DNA of 22,211 bases from Arthrobacter sp. (GTDB taxonomy: Bacteria; Actinomycetota; Actinomycetes; Actinomycetales; Micrococcaceae): NCBI GenBank assembly GCA_025464925.1, contig JAODMS010000095.1, positions 1-22,211 of the forward strand, written 5' to 3'. The position numbers and the translations under genes were made by a program. The notes under the pieces were generated by a model. The model had not been told where the DNA came from and made no database searches. It saw nothing but the letters and a program-made list of their open reading frames with translations. How positions within the stretch are numbered: the stretch's first letter is position 1; every line of letters begins with the position of its first letter. Below, piece by piece: positions 7,271 to 14,931 of this stretch.

Positions 7271-7981
7271 ATGCAGCCAACTTCCCCCGACAGCCGCCCT
7301 GAGAGCCATTCCACAGGCCGCACTGTCAGGCGCCAGGTTCTTGCTGACCACGTCTATGAAGCCCTTCTGGCGTCATTGATGGACGGGCGACTCGAACCCG
7401 GGACCGCGGTGAGTATCGATGGAACCGCCAGGGAGCTCGACGTTTCTCCCACTCCGGTGCGGGAAGCGCTCGCGCGGCTGGAACACACCGGCATGGTGCG
7501 CCGTGTCGCGCTCAAAGGCTACCGGGTTGCTCCGGTGTTCACCCGGGAAGACTTCGCCGAACTCATGGAGGCCCGGCTCGCTATCGAGCCCGTCAATGCC
7601 CGCCTGGCGGCAGGTCGGCTGACGCCAGAGCACGTTGCCGAGCTGAACCAGGCTGTCGCTGATCTTGAAAAGGCGCCAAGGGGGCCGTCCTTCGCCGAAT
7701 ACCGGGACTATCTGGAAGCGGACGAGCGGTTCCACCGGCTGATTGCGGAATATACCGGCAACCAGTTCATGGTCGCCGCCTATGCTGCCCTCGGTGGACA
7801 GGTTCAGCGCTTCCGCCTGTTCGGGGGAGTGGGGATCACAGACGCGGAGGACGCGATTGCCGAGCATCAGTCGATCCTAAAGGCGCTTTCCTCGGGGAAT
7901 CCGGAAAAAGCCGCCCAAGCCATGGCTGAGCATGTGCAAAAGGTGCGCGGACGCGCCATCGCGGACGCGCCTGCAACGTAA
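7271..7981 (+). CDS. GntR family regulator, FadR/FCD subfamily
   Basis: A 236-residue regulator. An N-terminal winged helix (about 20-85) contains the GntR signature LASLMDGRLEPGTAVS and SPTPVREALARLEHTGMVRR. The C-terminal all-helical FCD domain (about 95-225) carries the metal/ligand residues typical of the subfamily in LMEARLAIEP, ADERFHRLIAEYTGN and AIAEHQSILKALSSGNPEKA. FCD regulators commonly bind organic acids or sugar acids and repress adjacent catabolic genes. ATG 7271 is preferred because AGGA stands 7 bases upstream; an in-frame TTG at 7265 is too close. The gene lies directly upstream of the catabolic operon on the same strand, and palindromes TCCTATAGGA flank both. It is likely the local repressor of that operon. 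Confidence 0.93.
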   Translation: MQPTSPDSRPESHSTGRTVRRQVLADHVYEALLASLMDGRLEPGTAVSIDGTARELDVSPTPVREALARLEHTGMVRRVALKGYRVAPVFTREDFAELMEARLAIEPVNARLAAGRLTPEHVAELNQAVADLEKAPRGPSFAEYRDYLEADERFHRLIAEYTGNQFMVAAYAALGGQVQRFRLFGGVGITDAEDAIAEHQSILKALSSGNPEKAAQAMAEHVQKVRGRAIADAPAT

Positions 7982-8053
7982 GCTCCCGCTTCGCCCCGCT
8001 GCCGGAACCGACCGGCGCTAACTATTGTGACCCTCTTTCCAGCCGAGGAAATC

Positions 8054-8063
8054 CCCTATAGGA
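8054..8063. promoter_or_regulatory. Palindrome CCCTATAGGA, operator 2 (upstream)
   Basis: This differs from TCCTATAGGA by one base and keeps the 8-base core CCTATAGG. It lies in the 270-base gap between the regulator and the operon, with its centre 160 bases before that of operator 3. Two spaced sites could allow cooperative binding or looping by a dimeric GntR protein. Inference. Confidence 0.5.
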
Positions 8064-8187
8064 TCTCCGATTGTGGCTGCCACGGGGTTGCTACGAGAAC
8101 CCGCAAGGGGACTGAAGAGGCCCTCACGCTGGAAATGCGCGGAACACGCATCCTGATTGCAAAGCAGGCATTCCCCATAGTGTGACC

Positions 8188-8217
8188 TTGACAACACCGG
8201 AACGGATAGTCAATCCT
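8188..8217 (+). promoter_or_regulatory. Candidate promoter of the catabolic operon
   Basis: A consensus -35 TTGACA (8188-8193) is followed after 18 bases by a weak -10 AATCCT (8212-8217). The -10 overlaps operator 3 (8214-8223), so a bound repressor would exclude RNA polymerase. The -10 assignment is uncertain. Confidence 0.45.
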
Positions 8218-8223
8218 ATAGGA
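8214..8223. promoter_or_regulatory. Palindrome TCCTATAGGA, operator 3 (operon promoter)
   Basis: An exact copy of operator 1, 28 bases before the first operon start codon and 20 bases after the TTGACA box. The shared exact palindrome at the regulator gene and at the operon is the main evidence that the GntR protein controls both. Confidence 0.62.
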
Positions 8224-8251
8224 AACAGGATTCCACAAAGGAGTGAACCCC

Positions 8252-9256
8252 ATGGCATATACCGCTGAAAACTGGCCCATCACCGCAGCGCTCCTGCAGT
8301 TCCCGGGTACGGACGAGCAGGGCAATCACGTCAACGACGCCGATGCCTCTGTCTGGGCTGAGGTCCTGCAGGAAGTCAAGGAAGCCGGTTTCGCCAACGC
8401 CGACCTCACGGACAGCTGGGTCCGTCCCGGTGACCTAAGCTCCGCCCGCCTCGCCGAGTTCAAGCAGACCGCGGACAACGTGGGCATCGGCCTTCCCGTT
8501 ATCTCGGCGGTCCGGCGCAGCGTCATCGAGGCCGAGAACTGGGAGGCCAACCTGGCCTACAGCCACCGCACCATCGACGCCGCGGCTGAACTTGGCTGCG
8601 AGGTCGTGTCGGTCGGGCTTCACCAGGCGATCACCGCCGAGCAGCAGAAGCAGCTGTGGTTCTGGACCGTTGAAGGGCACAAGGACCCGGTGGCGGACAA
8701 GGAAACCTGGGGCAAGGCTGTCAGCCGCCTCCGCGAACTCGGCCGGCACGCGGCGGAGGCAGGCATCCTGCTCTCACTCGAAATGTACGAGGACACCTAC
8801 CTCGGCACCGCGGATTCATCCGTCCAGCTGGTCCAGGACATCGGACTGGACAACGTCGGCCTGAACCCGGATCTCGGGAACCTGATCCGGGTGCACCGCC
8901 CCATCGAGGACTGGCGCGAAATGGTCGCTAAGACCCTGCCGTACTCGAACTACTGGCACATGAAGAACTACCTCCGCGATGAGGACGTGGCGCGTGACAG
9001 CTATATCGCCATGCCCGCCCCGATGGAAAGCGGACTCATCAACTACCGCGAGGCGTTCAAGGTCGCCCTCTCCGTCGGCTTCCAGGGGATCCTCTGCACT
9101 GAGCACTACGGCGGCGACGGACTCAGCGTCACGGCCAGCAACCAGGACTACCTGCGCCGTCACGTCCTGCCGAAGACCGACGGCTATGCCCTGGGCCAGA
9201 GCCAGGTGGCACAGGGCCGGCAGCAGCCGGCAACGGCGAAAGACGCCAGCGTCTGA
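8252..9256 (+). CDS. Xylose-isomerase-like TIM barrel protein (AP_endonuc_2 family)
   Basis: A 334-residue protein of the sugar phosphate isomerase/epimerase superfamily. Probable divalent-metal ligands are in the expected strands: Glu177 or Glu180 in SLEMYE, Asp207 in GLNPDLGN, His236 in YWHMKNY and Glu284 in LCTEHYGG. The family includes epimerases, isomerases and the 3-oxo-isoapionate decarboxylase OiaC, so the reaction is open. In this operon either decarboxylation of a 3-oxo sugar acid to erythrulose or epimerisation of a tetrulose phosphate (as for Brucella EryC) would make sense. AAAGGAG (8237-8243) is 8 bases before ATG 8252; the in-frame GTG at 8243 overlaps that site and is rejected. 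First gene of the operon. Confidence 0.85.
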   Translation: MAYTAENWPITAALLQFPGTDEQGNHVNDADASVWAEVLQEVKEAGFANADLTDSWVRPGDLSSARLAEFKQTADNVGIGLPVISAVRRSVIEAENWEANLAYSHRTIDAAAELGCEVVSVGLHQAITAEQQKQLWFWTVEGHKDPVADKETWGKAVSRLRELGRHAAEAGILLSLEMYEDTYLGTADSSVQLVQDIGLDNVGLNPDLGNLIRVHRPIEDWREMVAKTLPYSNYWHMKNYLRDEDVARDSYIAMPAPMESGLINYREAFKVALSVGFQGILCTEHYGGDGLSVTASNQDYLRRHVLPKTDGYALGQSQVAQGRQQPATAKDASV

Positions 9257-9299
9257 TCCAGTCCAGTACGACTCTCCAACACGGATTCAATGAGGAACC

Positions 9300-11057
9300 A
9301 TGACGCAGATCTTCGACAATCCCGCTGACTTTGCGGATGAGGCACTGGACGGCTTTGTCGCGGCCAACCGCGGATATGTCGCCCGGGTAGACGGCGGCGT
9401 CGTCCGCTCCACCGAAGTCCCGGCCGGGCAGGTAGCCCTCGTGGTCGGCGGCGGCTCCGGGCACTACCCCGCCTTCGCCGGGCTGGTGGGGCCGGGCCTG
9501 GCCGCGGGATCGGCGTGCGGCAACATGTTTGCGTCCCCGGCGGCAGGGCAGGTCTATCGGGTGGCCAAGGCCGCCAACGCGGGCGGCGGCGTGTTGCTGA
9601 GCTATGGCAACTACGCCGGGGATGTCCTCCACTTCGGCCAAGCCCAGCTGCGGCTCAACGCTGAAGGCATCGAGACCCGCACGGTCCTGGTCACCGATGA
9701 CATCGCCAGCGCGCCGCTGGACCAGATGGATAAGCGGCGCGGAATTGCCGGTGACCTGACGGTCTTCAAGATCGCCGGCGCCGCCGCCGAGGCCGGATTG
9801 GACCTCGACGACGTCGAACGGCTGGCCATCAGGACCAACTACCGCACCCGTTCGCTCGGGGTGGCGTTCGGCGGTTGCACCCTGCCCGGAGCGGACGCAC
9901 CGCTGTTCTCCGTTCCTCAGGGCCAGATGTCCCTGGGACTGGGCATCCACGGCGAACCGGGGATTTCAGAACACCCCATGCCGACTGCCTCGGAATTGGC
10001 CGAGCTCCTGGTGTCGAAACTCCTGGTCGACAAGCCGGAGGACGCCGGAAACCGGGTCGTGGCAATCGTCAACGGCCTGGGCACGGTCAAGTACGACGAA
10101 CTGTTCCTGCTCTTCGGCAAAATCGAAAAGCTTCTCGTTGCCGCGGGACTGACCGTGGTGGAACCGGAATGCGGCGAGCTTGTCACGAGCCTGGACATGT
10201 CCGGACTCTCCCTGACACTGCTCTGGCTGGACGACGAACTCGAGCAGTACTGGGCTGCCCCCGCTGACACCCCGGCGTTCCGCAAAGGCAATCTGGCTCC
10301 CCGCGCCCGCCGCGAACTGGCCGGTCCGGAGGCCGCGGCGGTTTCCGAGGTTGAACGCCCCACTCCTGCAGCGGCAGAAATCGGCCGGCAGGCAGTCGAG
10401 ATGCTCGCCCAGGTGCGGGACGTCATCGTGGAGCATGAAGAGGAACTGGGCCGCCTGGACGCCATCGCCGGCGACGGGGACCATGGGATTGGCATGCGCC
10501 GCGGCGTGGATGCGGCAGTCGCCGCCGCTCAGCAGGCGGCAGCGAAGGACGACGGCGCCTCGGCGGCACGGGTGCTGACGGCTGCGGGGGAAGCCTGGAG
10601 CGAACGCGCGGGCGGCACCTCTGGGGCGCTGTGGGGTTCCGCGATCATCGCCGCCGGACTCGCCCTGGGAAACCGGGACAAATACAGCGGCCAGGATGCA
10701 GCAGCCGCGGTTACCGCCTTCGTCGACGCCATCACCGAACTCGGCAAGGCGGAACTGGGGGACAAGACCATGGTGGACGCGCTGTTGCCGTTCCGCGACG
10801 CCTTCCTCAGCGCGCTCGACGGTGGCGCCACGGCGGGTGCTTCGCTCGCTGCGGCGGCGGCCGCCGCCCAGGCTGCCGCCGACCGGACTGCCGGCCTTCG
10901 GCCGCTCAAGGGCCGTGCGCGGCCACTGGCTGAGAAGAGCCTCGGACACCCGGACCCCGGCGCAGTGTCATTCGCACTGATCGCAGCACAAATCTCAACA
11001 CACATCGACTCCCAGCTCGCTCACACCGAACTGACGGACCAAGGAGAACAGCTATGA
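9300..11057 (+). CDS. Dihydroxyacetone-kinase family ketose kinase (DhaK-DhaL fusion)
   Basis: A 585-residue ATP-dependent kinase. The DhaK part (1-330) has the substrate-binding loop [17 protein letters not shown] and His217 in GLGIHGEPG, the residue that binds the ketose carbonyl covalently. The DhaL part (about 365-570) has the Mg-ATP site GDGDHGIGM, the glycine loop [11 protein letters not shown] and [12 protein letters not shown]. Both halves look intact. Members of this fused family phosphorylate dihydroxyacetone or tetruloses (for example L- and D-erythrulose kinases in Mycobacterium smegmatis). With TIM-like and RpiB-like isomerases in the same operon, erythrulose is the favoured substrate. 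GAGGAA lies only a few bases before the ATG. Its stop overlaps the next start (ATGA, 11054-11057), so the kinase and isomerase are translationally coupled. Confidence 0.92.
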   Translation: MTQIFDNPADFADEALDGFVAANRGYVARVDGGVVRSTEVPAGQVALVVGGGSGHYPAFAGLVGPGLAAGSACGNMFASPAAGQVYRVAKAANAGGGVLLSYGNYAGDVLHFGQAQLRLNAEGIETRTVLVTDDIASAPLDQMDKRRGIAGDLTVFKIAGAAAEAGLDLDDVERLAIRTNYRTRSLGVAFGGCTLPGADAPLFSVPQGQMSLGLGIHGEPGISEHPMPTASELAELLVSKLLVDKPEDAGNRVVAIVNGLGTVKYDELFLLFGKIEKLLVAAGLTVVEPECGELVTSLDMSGLSLTLLWLDDELEQYWAAPADTPAFRKGNLAPRARRELAGPEAAAVSEVERPTPAAAEIGRQAVEMLAQVRDVIVEHEEELGRLDAIAGDGDHGIGMRRGVDAAVAAAQQAAAKDDGASAARVLTAAGEAWSERAGGTSGALWGSAIIAAGLALGNRDKYSGQDAAAAVTAFVDAITELGKAELGDKTMVDALLPFRDAFLSALDGGATAGASLAAAAAAAQAAADRTAGLRPLKGRARPLAEKSLGHPDPGAVSFALIAAQISTHIDSQLAHTELTDQGEQL

Positions 11058-11536
11058 GCAATGCAACAGGCTGGCGCATCGTCATCGGCAATGACGAAGC
11101 CGGCGTCGAATACAAGAACGCGCTGAAGGCACTGCTCGAAGCGGATCCCCGCGTAGCGTCGGTGCAGGACGTGGGGGTCGGCGCGGACGACTCCACCGCC
11201 TACCCCCACGTGGCCGTCGACGCCGCGCGGAAAGTGGCCGAGGGAGAAGCCGACCGGGCGCTGCTGATTTGCGGCACCGGCTTGGGCGTGGCCATCGCGG
11301 CCAACAAGGTCCCGGGCATCCGCGCCGTCACCGCCCACGACAGCTACTCCGTGGAACGAGCGGTCCTGAGCAACAACGCCCAGGTGCTCGGGCTCGGCCA
11401 GCGCGTGATCGGGCTGGAACTTGCCAAGAAGCTGGTGGGCGAATGGCTGAGCCACCGCTTCGACGAAACCTCCTCCTCCGCCGCGAAGGTGGATGCCATC
11501 TGCTCCTATGAGCCCGACTACATAAAGGCTGTCTGA
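11054..11536 (+). CDS. RpiB/LacAB-like isomerase, probable D-erythrulose-4-phosphate isomerase
   Basis: A 160-residue sugar-phosphate isomerase. It keeps the family core [16 protein letters not shown] and the catalytic Cys73 with Thr75 in CGTGLGV, followed by [11 protein letters not shown]. Two positions depart from E. coli RpiB when aligned by eye. GCDHVG reads GNDEAG, so His10 becomes Glu15. The ring-opening His99 aligns with Ser106 in VLSNNAQV. Loss of the ring-opening His fits an open-chain tetrose 4-phosphate rather than ribose 5-phosphate. The known relatives DerI and EryI convert D-erythrulose-4-phosphate to D-erythrose-4-phosphate, which enters the pentose phosphate pathway. The substrate call rests on these changes and on the neighbours. 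Confidence 0.88.
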   Translation: MSNATGWRIVIGNDEAGVEYKNALKALLEADPRVASVQDVGVGADDSTAYPHVAVDAARKVAEGEADRALLICGTGLGVAIAANKVPGIRAVTAHDSYSVERAVLSNNAQVLGLGQRVIGLELAKKLVGEWLSHRFDETSSSAAKVDAICSYEPDYIKAV

Positions 11537-11538
11537 TC

Positions 11539-12525
11539 ATGACCGAATCAAAGAACGCCGCGGGCGCCATCAACGCCGCCCGCAGGATCGCCGTCGTCGG
11601 CTCCGGCTACATGGGCGGCGGGATCGCGCAGGTCCTGGCGCTCGGCGGTGCCCGGGTGGCGCTGGCCGACGTGTCCGCCGAAGTGGCGCAGCAGAACTAC
11701 CAGCGGCTGCTGACCGAATCCGACGAATTCGTCGCCGCGGGGCTTTTCCCGGAAGGCTCCACCGCGATCCTGAAGGAAAACCTCTGGGCCGCCCAGAACA
11801 TCGAGGAAGCCGTGGCAGACGCCGACTTCATCGAAGAAGCCGTCCCCGAGGTACTCGCGATCAAGCACCAGACGCTGGCCCGCATCAGCGCGGCTGCCCG
11901 GCCGGACGCCATCATCGGTTCGAACACCTCCACGATCTCCATCGCAGAGCTGTCGGAGCCCGTCTCCAACCCGGAACGGTTCCTGGGCGTGCACTTCTCC
12001 AACCCGTCCCCGTTCATCCCCGGCGTGGAAATCATTCCTCACGCCGGCACCTCGGTGGCCACGGTCGGTGCCGTCCGCGAGCTGGTCCACGCCGCCGGCA
12101 AGCAGACTGCCGTCGTCAAGGACGTTACCGGATTCGTGCTCAACCGTCTCCAGTACGCGCTGTTCCACGAGGCCGCGCAGCTGGTGGAGCAGGGAATCGC
12201 GACGGCGGAGGATGTGGACACGCTGGTCCGCACCACGTTCGGCTTCCGGCTGCCGTTCTTCGGACCGTTCGCCATCGCCGACATGGCCGGGCTGGACGTC
12301 TACAACTTCTGCTACAAGTCCCTCCAGACCGATTTCCCGGAGCGGTTTGCCACGCCGAAGATCCTCACCGAGCTGGTGGAGGCCGGGAAGCTGGGCACCA
12401 AAACCGGAGCCGGCTTCCTCAACGTCCCGGCCGAGCGCACGCCGGAACTGATCGCCTACCGGAACAAGGCCTACGTCGCCATGCAGAAGCTCATCGACGA
12501 CCTCGGCCCCGCCCCCATCAACTGA
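11539..12525 (+). CDS. 3-Hydroxyacyl-CoA-dehydrogenase-fold oxidoreductase, possibly sugar-acid 3-dehydrogenase
   Basis: A 328-residue NAD-dependent dehydrogenase with a Rossmann domain (VVGSGYMGGGIA, residues 19-30) and the HADH C-terminal helical domain (about 195-320). The catalytic dyad is present with the usual spacing: His152 in GVHFSNPSP and Glu164 in VEIIP, plus Asn202 in GFVLNRL. The family oxidises 3-hydroxy acids. Besides fatty acyl-CoA enzymes it includes L-gulonate 3-dehydrogenase and carnitine dehydrogenase, which act on free acids. No thiolase, CoA ligase or hydratase is nearby, so a fatty acid role is unlikely; oxidation of the C3 hydroxyl of an aldonate is a better fit. It starts 2 bases after the RpiB-like stop. 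Confidence 0.85.
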   Translation: MTESKNAAGAINAARRIAVVGSGYMGGGIAQVLALGGARVALADVSAEVAQQNYQRLLTESDEFVAAGLFPEGSTAILKENLWAAQNIEEAVADADFIEEAVPEVLAIKHQTLARISAAARPDAIIGSNTSTISIAELSEPVSNPERFLGVHFSNPSPFIPGVEIIPHAGTSVATVGAVRELVHAAGKQTAVVKDVTGFVLNRLQYALFHEAAQLVEQGIATAEDVDTLVRTTFGFRLPFFGPFAIADMAGLDVYNFCYKSLQTDFPERFATPKILTELVEAGKLGTKTGAGFLNVPAERTPELIAYRNKAYVAMQKLIDDLGPAPIN

Positions 12526-12563
12526 CCCCGTTACTTTCGCTTTCACACCCACTCAGGAGCACC

Positions 12564-13331
12564 ATGAACACGTTCCCCACCGAACGCACGGCGATCATCA
12601 CTGGAGCCGTTTCGGAGCGAGGCATCGGCCGCGCCACGGCCAGCTACCTGGCGGCCCAGGGCTGGAACATCGGCATCATCGATCTCGATGACGCCCTGTG
12701 CAAGGCCGCCGCCAAGCAACTGGCCGCCGAACACGGCGTCCAGGCATTCGGTGCAGGCGCCAACGTTTCCGAGGAAACATCGGTCCGTGCGGCAATCGAT
12801 GCGATCGAGGCGGCACTGCCGCAGATCGTGGCGCTCGCGAACGTGGCCGGCGTCAGCTCCCCGGTTCCGTACCTCGAACTCGACGCCGCCGAATGGGACC
12901 GCGTGCTGAACATCAACCTCAACGGCGTTCACTACGCCACGCGCCGGGTCGCGGAATCCATGGTCAAGAACCGGATCGGGCGCATCGTGAACATCTCCTC
13001 CGTCTCCGCGCAGCGAGGCGGGGGCACGTTCTCCAAGACACCGTATTCAGTGGCGAAGGCGGGTGTGATCGGCCTGACCCGTGCAACAGCCCGCGAACTG
13101 GGCGAGTACGACATCACGGTCAACGCCATCTCCCCGGGCCCCATTGACACGGACATCATGGGCGGAACCCTCAGCGAGGAGCGCAAGGACGAACTCACCA
13201 GGGACCTCGTGGTCAACCGCGTCGGCTCCACCCAGGACATCGCAGCGGCCATCGCCTTCCTCATCAGCGAGGACGCCGGGTTCATCTCCGGCCAGACGCT
13301 GAATGTGGATGGCGGACTCTACATGCACTAA
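12564..13331 (+). CDS. Short-chain dehydrogenase/reductase (SDR)
   Basis: A 255-residue classical SDR. The nucleotide loop is TGAVSERGIG (13-22), a form with extra residues between TGA and GIG. Asp40 at the end of the second strand (IGIIDLD) points to NAD over NADP. The usual NNAG motif reads NVAG. The catalytic residues are Ser145/Ser146, Tyr161 and Lys165 (PYSVAKAGVIG), and NAISPGPIDTDIM follows. The likely role is oxidation or reduction of a polyol, ketose or aldose in the pathway encoded here; which one cannot be read from the sequence. An AGGAG ribosome site stands about 5 bases before the ATG. It is followed after 12 bases by the 42-codon gene. Confidence 0.9.
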   Translation: MNTFPTERTAIITGAVSERGIGRATASYLAAQGWNIGIIDLDDALCKAAAKQLAAEHGVQAFGAGANVSEETSVRAAIDAIEAALPQIVALANVAGVSSPVPYLELDAAEWDRVLNINLNGVHYATRRVAESMVKNRIGRIVNISSVSAQRGGGTFSKTPYSVAKAGVIGLTRATARELGEYDITVNAISPGPIDTDIMGGTLSEERKDELTRDLVVNRVGSTQDIAAAIAFLISEDAGFISGQTLNVDGGLYMH

Positions 13332-13343
13332 GGAAGAAACATC

Positions 13344-13472
13344 GTGGCACAACCCAGCAAAACCTCCGCTGCCTCCGGCTTCGCGTCGTGGAGCAAGGGA
13401 CGGAAGATCTACCTCGCCGTCGGGATCCTGTCCTGCCTGGCCGGGATAATGATCATCGCTTTTTCCCGCTAG
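13344..13472 (+). CDS. Small single-helix membrane protein (42 aa)
   Basis: A 42-codon frame from GTG 13344 to TAG 13472. AAGGAAG (13330-13336) lies 7 bases upstream and overlaps the SDR stop codon region. The product has a polar N-terminus with Ser/Ala and SWSKGRK, then one hydrophobic helix (from IYLAVGILSCLAGIMI, residues 22-37 and on), ending in FSR. The positive charges before the helix predict an N-in orientation. It sits immediately before the MFS transporter gene in the operon, so it may be a small partner or stabiliser of the transporter. That role is inference. I do not recognise the family. Confidence 0.68.
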   Translation: MAQPSKTSAASGFASWSKGRKIYLAVGILSCLAGIMIIAFSR

Positions 13473-13534
13473 AAAATTCTTTGACCTGATCTGCCTGCCC
13501 GTTCACACAACTGATTGCTCGACGAGGAGTTTTC

Positions 13535-14884
13535 ATGTCCTTAACAACAACGTCCACCAGGGACCTCCTGGAATCGCCGGTACTTAAATCGGCGATCTCC
13601 AAGGCGTCCCGCCGGCTCATGCCCATGCTGGTCATCCTCTATGTGGTGGCCTTCCTGGACCGCACCAACGTGGGCTTCGCCGAAGCTGCCCTGGGAGTGG
13701 ACAAAGGCATCACCGCAGGCGCCTACGCCCTGGGCGCCGGCATTTTCTTCATCGGCTACGCCCTGTTCGAAATCCCCAGCAACCTGCTCCTGACCAAGTT
13801 CGGCGCCAAAGTATGGCTGGCCCGCATCGCCATCACCTGGGGCATCGTCTCCGCCTGTTTCGCATTCGTTCAGGGCGAGACGTCGTTCATCATCCTGCGG
13901 TTCTTGCTGGGCGTCACTGAGGCCGGGCTGTTCCCGGGCGTCATCATGTTCCTCGCGGCGTGGTTCCCCAACAAGGTCCGCGTCAAGATGTTCGCCATCT
14001 TCTACCTGGCCCAGCCGTTCTCCCAGATGCTGGGCGCCCCGCTGTCCGGCTGGCTGATCAACATCGGCGACCAGGTGCCCGGGGTCCAGGGCTGGCAGGT
14101 GATGTTCTTCGTGGAAGGCATGCTAGCGGTCGTCGCCGGTATAGCCGCGTACTTCTTCCTGATCAATAGCCCGCAGGACGCCAAGTTCCTGAACAAGGAT
14201 GAGAAGAACGCGCTTCTGGAGGTCATGGCGCTGGAGGATACCGTCAAGGAGGAGTCCGGCCCGCGCGGCGTGCTCGCCGCCATGAAGAACGGCAAGGTCT
14301 GGTACTTCACCGTCATTTACTTCTGCCTGCAGATCGCCGTCTACGGCGTGACGTTCTACCTGCCGCAGCAGGTGGCTCAACTGACCGGCCAGAAGGTGGG
14401 CCTCGCCGTGGGCCTGATGGCAGCCATCCCGTGGTTCTTTGGCATCTTCGCCTGCTATTTCATCGGCAGGGCCGCCAACACCCTGGTCCGCCGCCGGGTC
14501 TGGGGCACCGGGCTGTTCATCTCCACCGGGCTCTGCATCTTCGGCTCCGCCTGGGCCGGCGCGAACCACATTCCGGCACTCGGCATCATCTTCATCACCC
14601 TCGCAGTGTGCAGCTTCCTTTCCATCGGTCCCATCGCCTGGTCCTACCCGACGGCGTTCCTCACCGGGACCGCGGCGGCTGCCGGTATAGGCCTGATCAA
14701 CTCGCTCGGTAACCTGGGCGGCTTCGTGGCGCCGATCCTGCGCACCTCGGTCAACCAGGTCACCGCGTCGGACACCGGAACCATGGGCGTCTACGCCCTC
14801 GGAGTGCTGCCGTTCCTGGCCGCGGGCATGATGTTTGCCACCCGCCGGTTCAAGAACAAGGCCGACGAGCTGCTGGAGCAGTAA
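13535..14884 (+). CDS. MFS transporter, anion:cation symporter (ACS) type
   Basis: A 449-residue inner-membrane protein with about 12 hydrophobic segments and a cytoplasmic central loop (about residues 210-250, with KFLNKDEKNALLEVM). Family marks are LDRTNVGFAEAALG after the first helix, FEIPSNLLLTKFGAKVW, the motif ILRFLLGVTEAGLFPGVI and AWFPNKVRVKMFA. These are typical of the ACS branch that takes up sugar acids and other organic anions with protons or cations (glucarate, galactonate, tartrate, rhamnogalacturonides). This suggests that the operon's substrate is anionic. GAGGAG stands about 8 bases before the ATG. Confidence 0.92.
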   Translation: MSLTTTSTRDLLESPVLKSAISKASRRLMPMLVILYVVAFLDRTNVGFAEAALGVDKGITAGAYALGAGIFFIGYALFEIPSNLLLTKFGAKVWLARIAITWGIVSACFAFVQGETSFIILRFLLGVTEAGLFPGVIMFLAAWFPNKVRVKMFAIFYLAQPFSQMLGAPLSGWLINIGDQVPGVQGWQVMFFVEGMLAVVAGIAAYFFLINSPQDAKFLNKDEKNALLEVMALEDTVKEESGPRGVLAAMKNGKVWYFTVIYFCLQIAVYGVTFYLPQQVAQLTGQKVGLAVGLMAAIPWFFGIFACYFIGRAANTLVRRRVWGTGLFISTGLCIFGSAWAGANHIPALGIIFITLAVCSFLSIGPIAWSYPTAFLTGTAAAAGIGLINSLGNLGGFVAPILRTSVNQVTASDTGTMGVYALGVLPFLAAGMMFATRRFKNKADELLEQ

Positions 14885-14931
14885 CCCCACCGTCCAGATC
14901 GCCTTCCTGGATCAAGCAGAAAGCACCCGCA

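Noticed and set aside
6430..7323. A 297-codon reverse-strand frame crossing the stem-loop array
   Set aside because: It overlaps the OYE gene and the GntR start on the other strand and runs through inverted repeats. No family resemblance.
8027..8185. A short GTG-started frame between gntR and the operon
   Set aside because: No ribosome site, it contains operator 2, and its product shows no recognisable pattern. The stretch is better explained as a regulatory region.
9966..10949. A 327-codon reverse-strand frame
   Set aside because: Antisense to the DhaK-DhaL kinase gene, whose catalytic motifs are all on the forward strand.
11539..12525. Assignment as a beta-oxidation 3-hydroxybutyryl-CoA dehydrogenase
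   Set aside because: The fold fits, but the surrounding genes are all for sugar transport and isomerisation and no other acyl-CoA enzyme is in the operon, so the name would mislead.
11548..12552. A 334-codon reverse-strand frame
   Set aside because: Antisense to the HADH-fold gene, with no domain, no ribosome site of note and shadow-like composition.
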